Of a stretch of DNA of 64,000 nucleotides, positions 50,784 through 58,748 are shown piece after piece (position 1 is the first letter of the stretch; each line of letters starts with the position of its first letter). Source of the stretch: Bacteroidaceae bacterium. Lineage in GTDB: Bacteria > Bacteroidota > Bacteroidia > Bacteroidales > Bacteroidaceae. Where the stretch lies: contig JAFZKA010000073.1 in assembly GCA_017551925.1 (NCBI GenBank), positions 43,102 through 107,101 of the forward strand, given 5' to 3'. Below the pieces are notes generated by a model, which saw only the letters and a list, made by a program, of their open reading frames with translations, did no database searches and was not told where the DNA came from. The translations under genes were made by a program, and so were the position numbers.

Positions 50784-51077
50784 ATGAAAGCAATACTTAT
50801 AACATTTGACCAGTCATATACGGAGCGTATCATTGACCTGCTCACCACCAATAACTGCCGAGGTTTTTCTATGGTGGAGCAACTGCAGGGGCGTGGCTCT
50901 AAGACTGGCGAGCCTCACTACGGCAATCATGCTTGGCCTTCAATGTGCTCGGGCATCATCTCAATGGTTGATGATGACAAAGTGGATATAATCATGGACA
51001 AACTCCACGCAATGGACCTGGCCACCGAGAAGCTCGGCCTCCGCGCCTTTGTCTGGAATATAGAGAAATCGATTTAA
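50784..51077 (+). CDS. PII-like signalling protein
   Basis: 97 residues, resembling the PII-like fold in the order beta-alpha-beta-beta-alpha-beta ('KAILITFDQSYTERIIDLLTTNNCRGFSMVEQLQGRGS' and 'GIISMVDDDKVDIIMDKLHAMDLATEKLGLRAFVWNIEK'). The T-loop-like stretch holds 'GSKTGEPHYGNHAWPSMCS'. Such small PII-like proteins are found near transport genes, and here it is 13 nt after the RND pump. I infer a regulator of or reporter for the pump; the ligand is unknown. It ends in a 4-nt overlap with the convergent thiL. Confidence 0.65.
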   Translation: MKAILITFDQSYTERIIDLLTTNNCRGFSMVEQLQGRGSKTGEPHYGNHAWPSMCSGIISMVDDDKVDIIMDKLHAMDLATEKLGLRAFVWNIEKSI

Positions 51078-52129
51078 AGATTGGAGGTCCAGCCCTGGGC
51101 TTTGAGTTCAACCTCCTGGCCGGATTTGGTGACCAGGTGGCGACCAAGTTCGGGGCGGGTCATGTGGCCGATGAGTTTGACATCTTTGAGTTGGATGATT
51201 TTGTCGTGGGCGGTCAGGGGAACGGTGAAGAGGAGTTCGTAGTCCTCGCCGCCGTTCAAGGCACAGGTATAGATATCCATGTTGAGTTCCTCAGCCATAA
51301 CGGCAGTCTGGTAGTCAATGGGGATACGTTCCTGATATACGCTGCAGCCGGTGTTGCTCTGCTTGCAGATGTGTATCAGTTCTGATGAGAGACCGTCTGA
51401 AATGTCCATCATGGCTGTGGGCTGGATTCCGGCTTCACGCAGTTCCTTGATTATGTCACCGCGAGCCTCAGGCTTGAGTTGACGTTCCAGCAGGTACTCC
51501 TTGCCGGCAAAGTCAGGGTTGAAGGGCTCGTCAGCATTGTGCGGGGTGCTGTTGAATACGGCTTTTTCACGCTCCAGCAACTGCAGACCCATATATGCTG
51601 CTCCTAAATTGCCTGATACGCAGATAAGGTCATTCTGACCCGCTCCGTTGCGATATACCGCTTTGCCTTTTTCGGCCTCACCTATACATGTTATGCTTAT
51701 GGCGAGTCCTGTCAGTGATGATGTGGTATCGCCTCCTACAAGGTCAACCCCATGACGCTGGCAGGCCAGCAGTATGCCTGCGTAAAAATCCTCAAGATCT
51801 TCAACTGAGAACCGTTTGCTGAGGGCGACTGATACTGTCATCTGGCGCGGAGTGCCGTTCATGGCGTATATGTCTGAAATATTTACCATGGCTGATTTGT
51901 AGCCAAGATGTTTGAGCGGTACGTATGTCAGGTCAAAATGGACTCCTTCCATCAGCATGTCTGTTGTAACAAGCACCTCTTTGTCAGATCCGGAGTAGTC
52001 AAGCACAGCGCAATCATCACCAACACCGTATAGTGTGGAACTGTTCTGCGGTTTGAGGTCTTTGGTAAGATGGTCTATCAGTCCGAATTCTCCGAGTTCT
52101 GATATCTCGGTACGTTTTGTCTGTGGCAT
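51074..52129 (-). CDS. thiL: Thiamine-monophosphate kinase
   Basis: 351 residues. It phosphorylates thiamine monophosphate to the diphosphate cofactor. The AIR-synthase-like fold motifs are visible: 'GVGDDCAVLDYSG' near the N terminus, 'VGGDTTSSL', 'MDISDGLSSELIHI', and 'NGGEDYELLFTVP'. It follows lpxK on the minus strand by 10 nt. In related genomes other genes can sit between these two; here they are adjacent. No TPP riboswitch was found upstream. Confidence 0.95.
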   Translation of the reverse strand: MPQTKRTEISELGEFGLIDHLTKDLKPQNSSTLYGVGDDCAVLDYSGSDKEVLVTTDMLMEGVHFDLTYVPLKHLGYKSAMVNISDIYAMNGTPRQMTVSVALSKRFSVEDLEDFYAGILLACQRHGVDLVGGDTTSSLTGLAISITCIGEAEKGKAVYRNGAGQNDLICVSGNLGAAYMGLQLLEREKAVFNSTPHNADEPFNPDFAGKEYLLERQLKPEARGDIIKELREAGIQPTAMMDISDGLSSELIHICKQSNTGCSVYQERIPIDYQTAVMAEELNMDIYTCALNGGEDYELLFTVPLTAHDKIIQLKDVKLIGHMTRPELGRHLVTKSGQEVELKAQGWTSNL

Positions 52130-52139
52130 ATTTCTGCTG

Positions 52140-53186
52140 TTATTTGAATGATTCTATATGATTAATGACCGTACTGTTGAACAGGTCGGCATCACGCAGG
52201 AATGCGGGCTTGACCGGCAGTACGAATATCTTCTCTTTAAGTTCATCGGCCAACTCCATACCTGACAGGCGGGCGGCATCCTTGGCGGTGGTTATTATGA
52301 AAGAGCCGTCAGGCATACCTTGAAGCCGTCGTTGTATTTCTGCAATATCACGTTTGGTAAAATCATGATGGTCAGGGTAGGAGAGCAGGTCCACTCTTTT
52401 GTGGCCGCGTTTAAGTTCTTCAACCATCGGAGTCGGGTCTGAAATGCCTGTTACCGCCAACACGGGGCTCTCTTGGGCCGGCATTGAGGCATTTCCGCAA
52501 AGCGGGTATATGCTACCGTATTCAAGCGTGGTAAAGAATACCTGCTGTTGCGGGCGCACGGCCAGTCCTGATGCAAGACTGTCCATTGAGGCGTTGCTTA
52601 TGTCACGTGGACATTTTGTGACAATTATGATATCTGCACGGTTGCGTCCGGCAGCACTCTCCCTGAGCCGGCCTGCGGGCAGCATGGTATCATCCAGTAT
52701 GTTGCGGTGACAGTTCACTAACAGGATATTTAATGAAGGTGTTACCCTTCTATGCTGGAAAGCATCATCCAGAATGACTGCCTGCGGATTGCATATTTCA
52801 GCCAGCCTGCTTATTCCGATGACCCTGTCCTCACATACCGCTACGTCCAGGTCAGGGAACCGCAACTTGATCTGCAACGGTTCATCGCCTATCAGGGTGC
52901 TGTCAGAGTGGGCATCGGCCATAATGAAACCTTTGGTTTTGCGACCGTAGCCGCGGCTCAGCACAGCCGTATGTATCCTCTCTTTGAGTATTGATGCTAT
53001 GTATTCAGTATGAGGGGTTTTGCCTGTGCCGCCAACTGTGATGTTGCCGACTGATATTACCGGTATAGGAAAACTCTTGCTCATTTCCGGGTTTCTGTCA
53101 AATATACGGTTACGCAGGCTCATAACTGCTCCGTATATCCAGCCGAGGGGGCGTAAAAAGTTATAAATCCTGAATCCAGGTTCCAT
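52140..53186 (-). CDS. lpxK: Tetraacyldisaccharide 4'-kinase
   Basis: 348 residues. It adds the 4'-phosphate to the lipid A precursor, at the inner face of the inner membrane. The N-terminal part is hydrophobic ('PLGWIYGAVMSLRN'), and Walker A is 'VGNITVGGTGKTPHTEYIA'. Family motifs 'LSRGYGRKTKGF' and 'DEPLQI' occur downstream, and 'VILDDAFQHRRV' fits Walker B. First gene of lpxK-thiL; lipid A made here is the cargo for the LptC/LptD system in the same window. Confidence 0.94.
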   Translation of the reverse strand: MEPGFRIYNFLRPLGWIYGAVMSLRNRIFDRNPEMSKSFPIPVISVGNITVGGTGKTPHTEYIASILKERIHTAVLSRGYGRKTKGFIMADAHSDSTLIGDEPLQIKLRFPDLDVAVCEDRVIGISRLAEICNPQAVILDDAFQHRRVTPSLNILLVNCHRNILDDTMLPAGRLRESAAGRNRADIIIVTKCPRDISNASMDSLASGLAVRPQQQVFFTTLEYGSIYPLCGNASMPAQESPVLAVTGISDPTPMVEELKRGHKRVDLLSYPDHHDFTKRDIAEIQRRLQGMPDGSFIITTAKDAARLSGMELADELKEKIFVLPVKPAFLRDADLFNSTVINHIESFK

Positions 53187-53215
53187 TGAGCAAATAAATT
53201 TTTACCGGTTTTTTG

Positions 53216-53223
53216 CAAATGTA
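53216..53223 (-). promoter_or_regulatory. -7 box TACATTTG for lpxK-thiL
   Basis: The minus-strand TAnnTTTG match lies 29 nt upstream of the lpxK ATG. Confidence 0.6.
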
Positions 53224-53384
53224 TATAAAAAAGGGGATTTAACGGGCTTTTTGAGTTAAACAGGCTGTCACATTGGGGTGTAAGTTCACTTTTTTAGATT
53301 TTTAATAACGTTTGGTTGTTATATTCACTAAAAATGTTGTAATTTGCGCTCGTTTTAGACGCTATGGGTAAATAGTGCCTGAAG

Positions 53385-53472
53385 GGAAAGATGCTCGAGT
53401 GGTTGAAGAGGCACGCCTGGAAAGCGTGTATACGCCAAAAGCGTATCCGGGGTTCGAATCCCCGTCTTTCCG
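53385..53472 (+). tRNA. tRNA-Ser (anticodon GGA)
   Basis: 88 nt, class II tRNA. The acceptor stem is GGAAAGA with TCTTTCC and discriminator G. Anticodon stem CACGC/GCGTG with loop CTGGAAA gives GGA. A long variable arm (TACGC...GCGTA) follows, and the T arm holds GGTTCGAATCC. The 3' CCA is not encoded. It lies 57 nt upstream of the exbB-like gene. Confidence 0.95.
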
Positions 53473-53529
53473 CCTAATAGACTGACTTAATTGAAAATAA
53501 TAATAACTAACAACTAAAAATTATCTCAA

Positions 53530-54366
53530 ATGAAAAAAGTTTTTGCATTCGTTGCAATGATGGGACTCCTTACATTCGGAGTTAACCAGACAATCAATGC
53601 TCAAGACGCAGCACCTGCTGCTGAGGAGGTTGCTCAGGAATCATCTGCTGCTGAAGATTCAATCGCTGCAGCTGAGACAACAGTAGAGGATGAGGCTCCT
53701 GCTCAGGTTGAAGAGACAGAGAAACAGGGTCTTCACAAGACAATCAAGATTAAGTTCATTGAGGGTAGCGCAGGCTTCATGTCACTCGTTGCCATCGCTA
53801 TGATCTTCGGTCTTGCTCTTTGCATTGAGCGTATCATTTTCCTTAGCCTTTCAGAAATCAACAGCAAGAAACTCCTTGAGGATATTCAGGCTGCTCTTGA
53901 GAACGGTGATGTTGAGGCTGCCAAGTCAATCTGCCGTGACACTCGCGGTCCTGTGGCTTCAATCTGCTATCAGGGTATGCTGAGAATAGATGAGGGTCTT
54001 GACGTAGTTGAGCGTTCAGTTGTATCTTACGGTAGCGTTCAGGCTTCAAACCTTGAAAAGAACCTCTCATGGATTACCCTGTTCATAGCAATGTCTCCTT
54101 CACTCGGATTCTTGGGAACTGTGATCGGTATGGTGCAGGCATTCGATGATATCCAGAAGGCTGGTGATATTTCACCTAACGTTGTTGCCGGCGGTATGAA
54201 GGTGGCTCTTATCACAACTATCTTCGGTATTATCGTAGCCCTTATCCTTCAGGTGTTCTACAACTACATCCTGAGCAAGGTAGAGGCTCTCAACACTGAT
54301 ATGGAGGATTCTTCTGTATCTCTGCTTGACATCATCATGAAGTACAACCTTAAGTTCAAAAAGTAA
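53530..54366 (+). CDS. exbB: ExbB/TolQ-type proton channel protein
   Basis: 278 residues. An N-terminal signal-like peptide (ends ...NQTINAQ) and an Ala/Glu/Val-rich acidic spacer (residues about 26-70) come before three membrane segments of the MotA/TolQ/ExbB family ('SLGFLGTVIGMVQAFDDIQKAGDISPNVVAGGMKVALITTIFGIIVAL'). The extended N terminus is unlike the E. coli protein. With ExbD it couples the proton motive force to TonB and outer-membrane transporters. The next gene starts after 12 nt; two ExbD genes follow. Confidence 0.9.
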   Translation: MKKVFAFVAMMGLLTFGVNQTINAQDAAPAAEEVAQESSAAEDSIAAAETTVEDEAPAQVEETEKQGLHKTIKIKFIEGSAGFMSLVAIAMIFGLALCIERIIFLSLSEINSKKLLEDIQAALENGDVEAAKSICRDTRGPVASICYQGMLRIDEGLDVVERSVVSYGSVQASNLEKNLSWITLFIAMSPSLGFLGTVIGMVQAFDDIQKAGDISPNVVAGGMKVALITTIFGIIVALILQVFYNYILSKVEALNTDMEDSSVSLLDIIMKYNLKFKK

Positions 54367-54378
54367 TAGGAACTGATT

Positions 54379-54873
54379 ATGAAAAATGAGAATAAACAAG
54401 TAAAGGCTTCATCGTGGGCTCTGGGTATTCTCTTCGTACTTTCAGCCGCAGTTCTTGTTATGTTCTTCGGCGTAGGATACGGTGATACTGAATACCTCAA
54501 CAATTCCACACTGACAGCTCCCCGCTACACTGGTGTACTGCTTATATGGCTTTATGCACTGGTGGCAATTTGCGCAGGTGCTATCGTTGTGTTCGGAATT
54601 GCATCAGCCTTCAGAAGTTTGAAGTCAAAGACCAAGAGCGCCAAGACTGGTTTTGCCGGAATAGTATTCTTATTGACATTCGTTATGGTAGGTGTTTCAT
54701 ATTTCCTTGCTAACACCGAGCCGCTTCGTCTGGGCAACAAGAAACTTGTTGATACTGTTTGGGAACTGGTAGTGTCAGATATGTGCCTCTATTCAATTTA
54801 TGCACTTGTCGTAGTATCACTGCTTTGCTCACTCATGTCAATGCTTGGAATATTTAAGTCAAAAAGTAAGTAA
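54379..54873 (+). CDS. Small membrane protein of the ExbB/ExbD cluster
   Basis: 164 residues with four predicted membrane segments ('ALGILFVLSAAVLVMFFGVGYG', 'TGVLLIWLYALVAICAGAIVVFGIA', 'TGFAGIVFLLTFVMVGVSYFLA', 'MCLYSIYALVVVSLLCSLMSMLGIF'). No known catalytic motif. It lies between exbB and the first exbD gene, the usual place of such a protein in Bacteroidetes, which suggests an accessory to the energy-transducing complex. Function unproven. Confidence 0.75.
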   Translation: MKNENKQVKASSWALGILFVLSAAVLVMFFGVGYGDTEYLNNSTLTAPRYTGVLLIWLYALVAICAGAIVVFGIASAFRSLKSKTKSAKTGFAGIVFLLTFVMVGVSYFLANTEPLRLGNKKLVDTVWELVVSDMCLYSIYALVVVSLLCSLMSMLGIFKSKSK

Positions 54874-54892
54874 CACTTGACAAATCAGAGTT

Positions 54893-55489
54893 ATGGGAAA
54901 AAGTGGAAGAAAAGTTCCCGGACTTAACCAATCTTCGACAGCTGATATTTCATTCATTCTGTTGATCTTCTTCCTGGTGACCACGTCAATGGATACTGAC
55001 TCGGGATTGTCCCGTCGTCTGCCTGACTGGGATCCGGATGCAGTTGACCAGAAGCTTGAGATCAAGGAGCGTAATGTAATGACGGTTCAGGTCAACAAGC
55101 AGAATGAGATATTCATCAAGAATGGTGTGATTAAAGGTCAAGTTATAGACATCTCTGAACTCAAGGATATAGCCAAGGAGTTTATCGCAAATCCTAATGA
55201 TAACGCCAATCTTCCTGTAAAGGAGGAGTATGTTATTCCTGATTTCAGACCTGTAGTCACTACGATCAAGCATGTAATCTCATTGCAGACAGACCGTGTG
55301 ACAAACTACGAGATCTACTTTAAAGTCCAGCACGAACTTTCAAGAGCTTATAGTGAGTTGAGAACAGAATGGTGTAAGCAAACTTTTGGTAAATCATATG
55401 AGGATTGCACTGATGACCAGAAGGCTTTTGCACGCGCCATGTATGCCTCCAAGATTTCTGAGGCTGAACCTAGAACATATGGAGATTGA
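54893..55489 (+). CDS. exbD: ExbD/TolR-family protein, first copy
   Basis: 198 residues. A cytoplasmic start, one membrane segment with the ExbD pattern 'LNQSSTADISFILLIFFLVTTSMDTDSG' (the Asp is the proton-relay residue), then a periplasmic domain longer than the standard 140-residue ExbD. It pairs with the ExbB-like protein upstream. A second, shorter ExbD follows after 3 nt. Two different ExbD proteins are common in Bacteroidetes. Confidence 0.9.
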   Translation: MGKSGRKVPGLNQSSTADISFILLIFFLVTTSMDTDSGLSRRLPDWDPDAVDQKLEIKERNVMTVQVNKQNEIFIKNGVIKGQVIDISELKDIAKEFIANPNDNANLPVKEEYVIPDFRPVVTTIKHVISLQTDRVTNYEIYFKVQHELSRAYSELRTEWCKQTFGKSYEDCTDDQKAFARAMYASKISEAEPRTYGD

Positions 55490-55492
55490 ACT

Positions 55493-55975
55493 ATGAGTAA
55501 ATTCAGAAGTAAAGGAAAAAGAGAAATGCCGGAGTTGAATACTTCGTCACTTCCTGACTTGATCTTTACCGTTCTGTTCTTCTTCATGATGGTAACATCA
55601 ATGCGTGAAGAGGAGGTTAAGATTCAGTACAAGACTCCTAACGGTACAACCGAAATTGAAAAGTTGGAGAAGAAATCTCTCGTTTCACACATCTATATCG
55701 GTCCTCCTTTGGCACAGTGGCGTGCCATTTACGGTTCCGCACCTCGTATTCAGTTGAACGACACGTTCGCTAATCCTGAGGATGTACGTGACTTTGTAAG
55801 GGCTGAGCGTGAAAGTATGGTCGAGCATGACAAACCTTTCATGAAGATGTCACTTAAGGTGGATAAAGGAACAGAAATGGGTATTGTAACCGATGTGAAG
55901 CAGGAGCTTCGTAAGGCAAAGGCCCAGAATATTGTTTACTCCGCCGGTAAGGAAAAACCTTCAGAGAGAAGATAA
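55493..55975 (+). CDS. exbD: ExbD/TolR-family protein, second copy
   Basis: 160 residues. Same layout as the first: basic N terminus, then 'MPELNTSSLPDLIFTVLFFFMMVTSMREEE', where the conserved membrane Asp precedes a hydrophobic stretch. The periplasmic part is shorter and basic near the C terminus. It ends 21 nt before a strong terminator shared with the convergent folA. Confidence 0.9.
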   Translation: MSKFRSKGKREMPELNTSSLPDLIFTVLFFFMMVTSMREEEVKIQYKTPNGTTEIEKLEKKSLVSHIYIGPPLAQWRAIYGSAPRIQLNDTFANPEDVRDFVRAERESMVEHDKPFMKMSLKVDKGTEMGIVTDVKQELRKAKAQNIVYSAGKEKPSERR

Positions 55976-55996
55976 TAGGTATTACTATTCTATAAG

Positions 55997-56034
55997 AGAG
56001 AGGCTTCCGTGCAATACGGAAGCCTCTCTTGTTT
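55997..56034 (+). terminator. Strong hairpin between exbD and folA
   Basis: AGAGAGGCTTCCGT and ACGGAAGCCTCTCT form a perfect 14-bp stem around GCAAT, followed by a T-rich tail TGTTTTATTG. It probably serves as the terminator for the exb cluster. Confidence 0.85.
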
Positions 56035-56525
56035 TATTGTCTGATATATGTCAGGAATGTGTACGGCTTGGGATTCTTTTCATCAGGCTGATGCTCTTCA
56101 CTGTTAATCAGTTTCCACCTGCCGCTGTTCTTGTAATCAGGGAAAAACGTATCTGCGTGGGCCGGTGTGTCATGTACCAGCGTTATCTCCAACTCATCTG
56201 CCAGTTCAAGAGCCTGAGCGTAAATCTGCGCTCCTCCAATTACAAACACCTTTTCATTGGCGGTGCAATGTCCCAGCGCTTCTGTAATAGATGAATAGAC
56301 CTCTGTTCCGGGGAACGATACACCCTGCTGTCTGGTAAGAACTATATTGCGACGGTTGGGCAGGGCACCTTTTGGAAGCGACTCAAAGGTTTTGCGGCCC
56401 ATGAGTACGGTGTGGCCCGTGGTCAGTGCCTTGAACCGTTTAAGATCAGCCGACAGATGATAGATTAAATCACCTTGGTATCCTATGGCACCGTTCTCTG
56501 CTACAGCAACTATTATGGATATCAT
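56034..56525 (-). CDS. folA: Dihydrofolate reductase
   Basis: 163 residues. It reduces dihydrofolate to tetrahydrofolate with NADPH. N-terminal '[64 protein letters not shown]' carries the active-site Asp (in 'LSADLKRF') and the NADPH loop, with '[13 protein letters not shown]' further on. The start overlaps the thyA stop by 4 nt, so the pair is translationally coupled, in line with their joint role: ThyA makes the dihydrofolate that FolA reduces. Confidence 0.95.
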   Translation of the reverse strand: MISIIVAVAENGAIGYQGDLIYHLSADLKRFKALTTGHTVLMGRKTFESLPKGALPNRRNIVLTRQQGVSFPGTEVYSSITEALGHCTANEKVFVIGGAQIYAQALELADELEITLVHDTPAHADTFFPDYKNSGRWKLINSEEHQPDEKNPKPYTFLTYIRQ

Positions 56526-57316
56526 ACAGATACGTCGGCTTTGATATGCGGATGCGGGTCATAGCCTTCAAGTTGGAAATCCTCATACTTGAAGTCAAAG
56601 ATGCTCTTAACCTCAGGATTGATAATCATCTTGGGCAGCGGGCGCGGCTCACGTGTAAGTTGCAGACGTGCCTGATCCAGATGATTCAGGTAGAGGTGGG
56701 TGTCACCTGTGGTATGGATAAAGTCACCCGGTTTAAGTCCGGTAACCTGAGCCATCATCATGGTGAGCAGGGCGTATGATGCTATATTGAAAGGCACTCC
56801 CAGGAAACAGTCTGCACTGCGCTGGTAGAGTTGCAGGCTCAGGCGCCCGTTGGCTACATAGAACTGAAAGAAAGCATGGCATGGGGGCAGGTTCATGTTC
56901 TTGAGGTCTGCCACGTTCCACGCACTCACAATGATGCGGCGTGAATCAGGATTGTGTTTGATGGTCTCTACTGCCTCTGATATCTGGTCTATGAAACCGC
57001 CTTCATAATCGGGCCATGAACGCCACTGGTAACCGTAAATATGACCTAAACTGCCGTCAGGGTCTGCCCACTCATTCCAGATGCGTACACCACGCTCCTG
57101 CAGCCAGTTTGCATTGGTGTTGCCGTCAAGGAACCATAGCAGTTCGTATATGATTGACTTGAGATGCAGTTTCTTGGTTGTTAGGAGCGGGAAACCCTCC
57201 TCAAGATTGAATCGCATCTGGTGTCCGAACACGCTTATTGTGCCCGTTCCTGTGCGGTCACCTTTCTGCACTCCTTCACGTAGTATCCTGTCAAGCAGGT
57301 CCAGGTATTGTTTCAT
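56522..57316 (-). CDS. thyA: Thymidylate synthase
   Basis: 264 residues from ATG 57316 (MKQYLDLL); in-frame starts further upstream add 58 residues with no family match and run into the promoter region of the next gene. It methylates dUMP to dTMP. Signatures are present: '[50 protein letters not shown]', the catalytic Cys in '[12 protein letters not shown]', and C-terminal '[18 protein letters not shown]'. The folA gene follows with a 4-nt overlap. Confidence 0.97.
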   Translation of the reverse strand: MKQYLDLLDRILREGVQKGDRTGTGTISVFGHQMRFNLEEGFPLLTTKKLHLKSIIYELLWFLDGNTNANWLQERGVRIWNEWADPDGSLGHIYGYQWRSWPDYEGGFIDQISEAVETIKHNPDSRRIIVSAWNVADLKNMNLPPCHAFFQFYVANGRLSLQLYQRSADCFLGVPFNIASYALLTMMMAQVTGLKPGDFIHTTGDTHLYLNHLDQARLQLTREPRPLPKMIINPEVKSIFDFKYEDFQLEGYDPHPHIKADVSV

Positions 57317-57389
57317 CCTTTTTTCTTGTTTCTTGTCTGCGAATATACTGATTTTTTGGGTTACCTTCGCGATTAAATAGGGATAAGGT

Positions 57390-58748
57390 ATGCAGTTGCC
57401 CAAGGAATTTATCAACATATTACCCGTTTCTGAGCGTGATGGTCTGCTGGCTGCACTGGAGCGTGAGCCAGAGGTGAGCATAAGGTTCAATCCAAAGGCA
57501 TATGGTTTGGAGAACCTTGTGTCAGGGTCACTTGCCTGTAGTGCCGATGGACGTGTGCCTTGGTTTAATGATGCCGTTTATCTTGACCACAGGCCTCAGT
57601 TTACTATGGATCCGCTTCTGCATCAGGGATGTTACTACGTTCAGGAGGCGTCATCAATGTTCCTGGCTCAGGCTGTAAGGAAATGTGTTGACGGACCTGT
57701 CCGCGTTTTGGATTTGTGTGCTGCTCCGGGCGGCAAGTCAACGCTATTAGCCCAACTGCTACCTCAGGGCAGTTTGCTGATATCAAATGAAATACAGCGT
57801 TCACGTGCACAGATTCTGGCCGAGAACATGGTCAAGTGGGGCCGAAGTGGTGTGATGGTAACCTGCAATACACCCAAACAGATAGGTCAGTCAAGCCTGA
57901 TGTTTGATTTGATAGCGGTCGATGCTCCCTGCTCGGGTGAAGGCATGTTCCGCAAGGATGAGGGTGCGGTTCGCGACTGGAGCATTGGAAATGTAGAGAT
58001 GTGCGCTGCGCGTCAGCGGGAGATAATTGAGGATATATGGCCTGCGCTTAAACCAGGCGGCTACCTTATTTACAGCACCTGCACTTTCAACCGTTTTGAG
58101 GATGAAGATAATGTACGCTGGATTATGGATAGGTTCGGGGCCGCCCCTGTTGACCTTAATCCTGATCCTGAATGGAATATTACCGGATCACTTACCGATG
58201 ACGATATTCCGGTATATCATTTCATGCAGCACCGTACTCGTGGCGAGGGTTTTTTTATGTGTCTGTTGCGTAAACCTGAAGGGGCCTTCTGTGAACTGAA
58301 AAGCAAACCGTTCAAGTCAGAAAGTTCAAAGTTTGCTGCAGACTGTAAGACATGGCTGGAGCCTGAAGGGTATGAGTTCTTTATTAAGAACGAATCAGTT
58401 TATGCATTGCCTTTGGACCTGGCAAATGATATGTGGCGGGCGGGACAGGAACTCTATGCGCTTGTGCCCGGTATTGAAGTGGCTGTATTGAAGGGCCGCG
58501 ATTGGGTTCCGGCTCATGCCCTGGCTATGAATACCGCTTTGAACCGGACTGCTTTTAATTGTGTTGAGGTGACCCGTCAACAGGCTCTTGAATATCTTCA
58601 TTGTGATGCTTTGAGGCTTGATGATGTGCCGCGTGGCATAGTACTTTTGACCTATCAGAATATACCGTTGGGTTTTGCCAAGAATATAGGCAACCGTGCA
58701 AACAATATGTATCCTCAGGAGTGGAGGATAAGAAATTCCATAAACTGA
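57390..58748 (+). CDS. RsmF-like rRNA cytosine-C5 methyltransferase
   Basis: 452 residues, NOL1/NOP2/sun family. It transfers a methyl from SAM to C5 of a cytosine in ribosomal RNA. The SAM motif is '[20 protein letters not shown]', motif IV with a catalytic Cys is '[15 protein letters not shown]', motif VI with the second Cys is '[20 protein letters not shown]', and the C-terminal RsmF-type PUA-like part is present. The gene starts 74 nt from the divergent thyA and ends abutting the convergent OmpA-family gene. I cannot assign the exact rRNA position. Confidence 0.93.
   Translation: MQLPKEFINILPVSERDGLLAALEREPEVSIRFNPKAYGLENLVSGSLACSADGRVPWFNDAVYLDHRPQFTMDPLLHQGCYYVQEASSMFLAQAVRKCVDGPVRVLDLCAAPGGKSTLLAQLLPQGSLLISNEIQRSRAQILAENMVKWGRSGVMVTCNTPKQIGQSSLMFDLIAVDAPCSGEGMFRKDEGAVRDWSIGNVEMCAARQREIIEDIWPALKPGGYLIYSTCTFNRFEDEDNVRWIMDRFGAAPVDLNPDPEWNITGSLTDDDIPVYHFMQHRTRGEGFFMCLLRKPEGAFCELKSKPFKSESSKFAADCKTWLEPEGYEFFIKNESVYALPLDLANDMWRAGQELYALVPGIEVAVLKGRDWVPAHALAMNTALNRTAFNCVEVTRQQALEYLHCDALRLDDVPRGIVLLTYQNIPLGFAKNIGNRANNMYPQEWRIRNSIN

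Noticed and set aside
51074..53186. TPP riboswitch expected near thiL
   Set aside because: No conserved thi-box motifs were seen in the leader of lpxK-thiL.
57317..57490. N-terminal extension of 58 residues for ThyA
   Set aside because: It lies within the divergent rsmF-like gene and its leader, and the family begins at MKQYLDLL.
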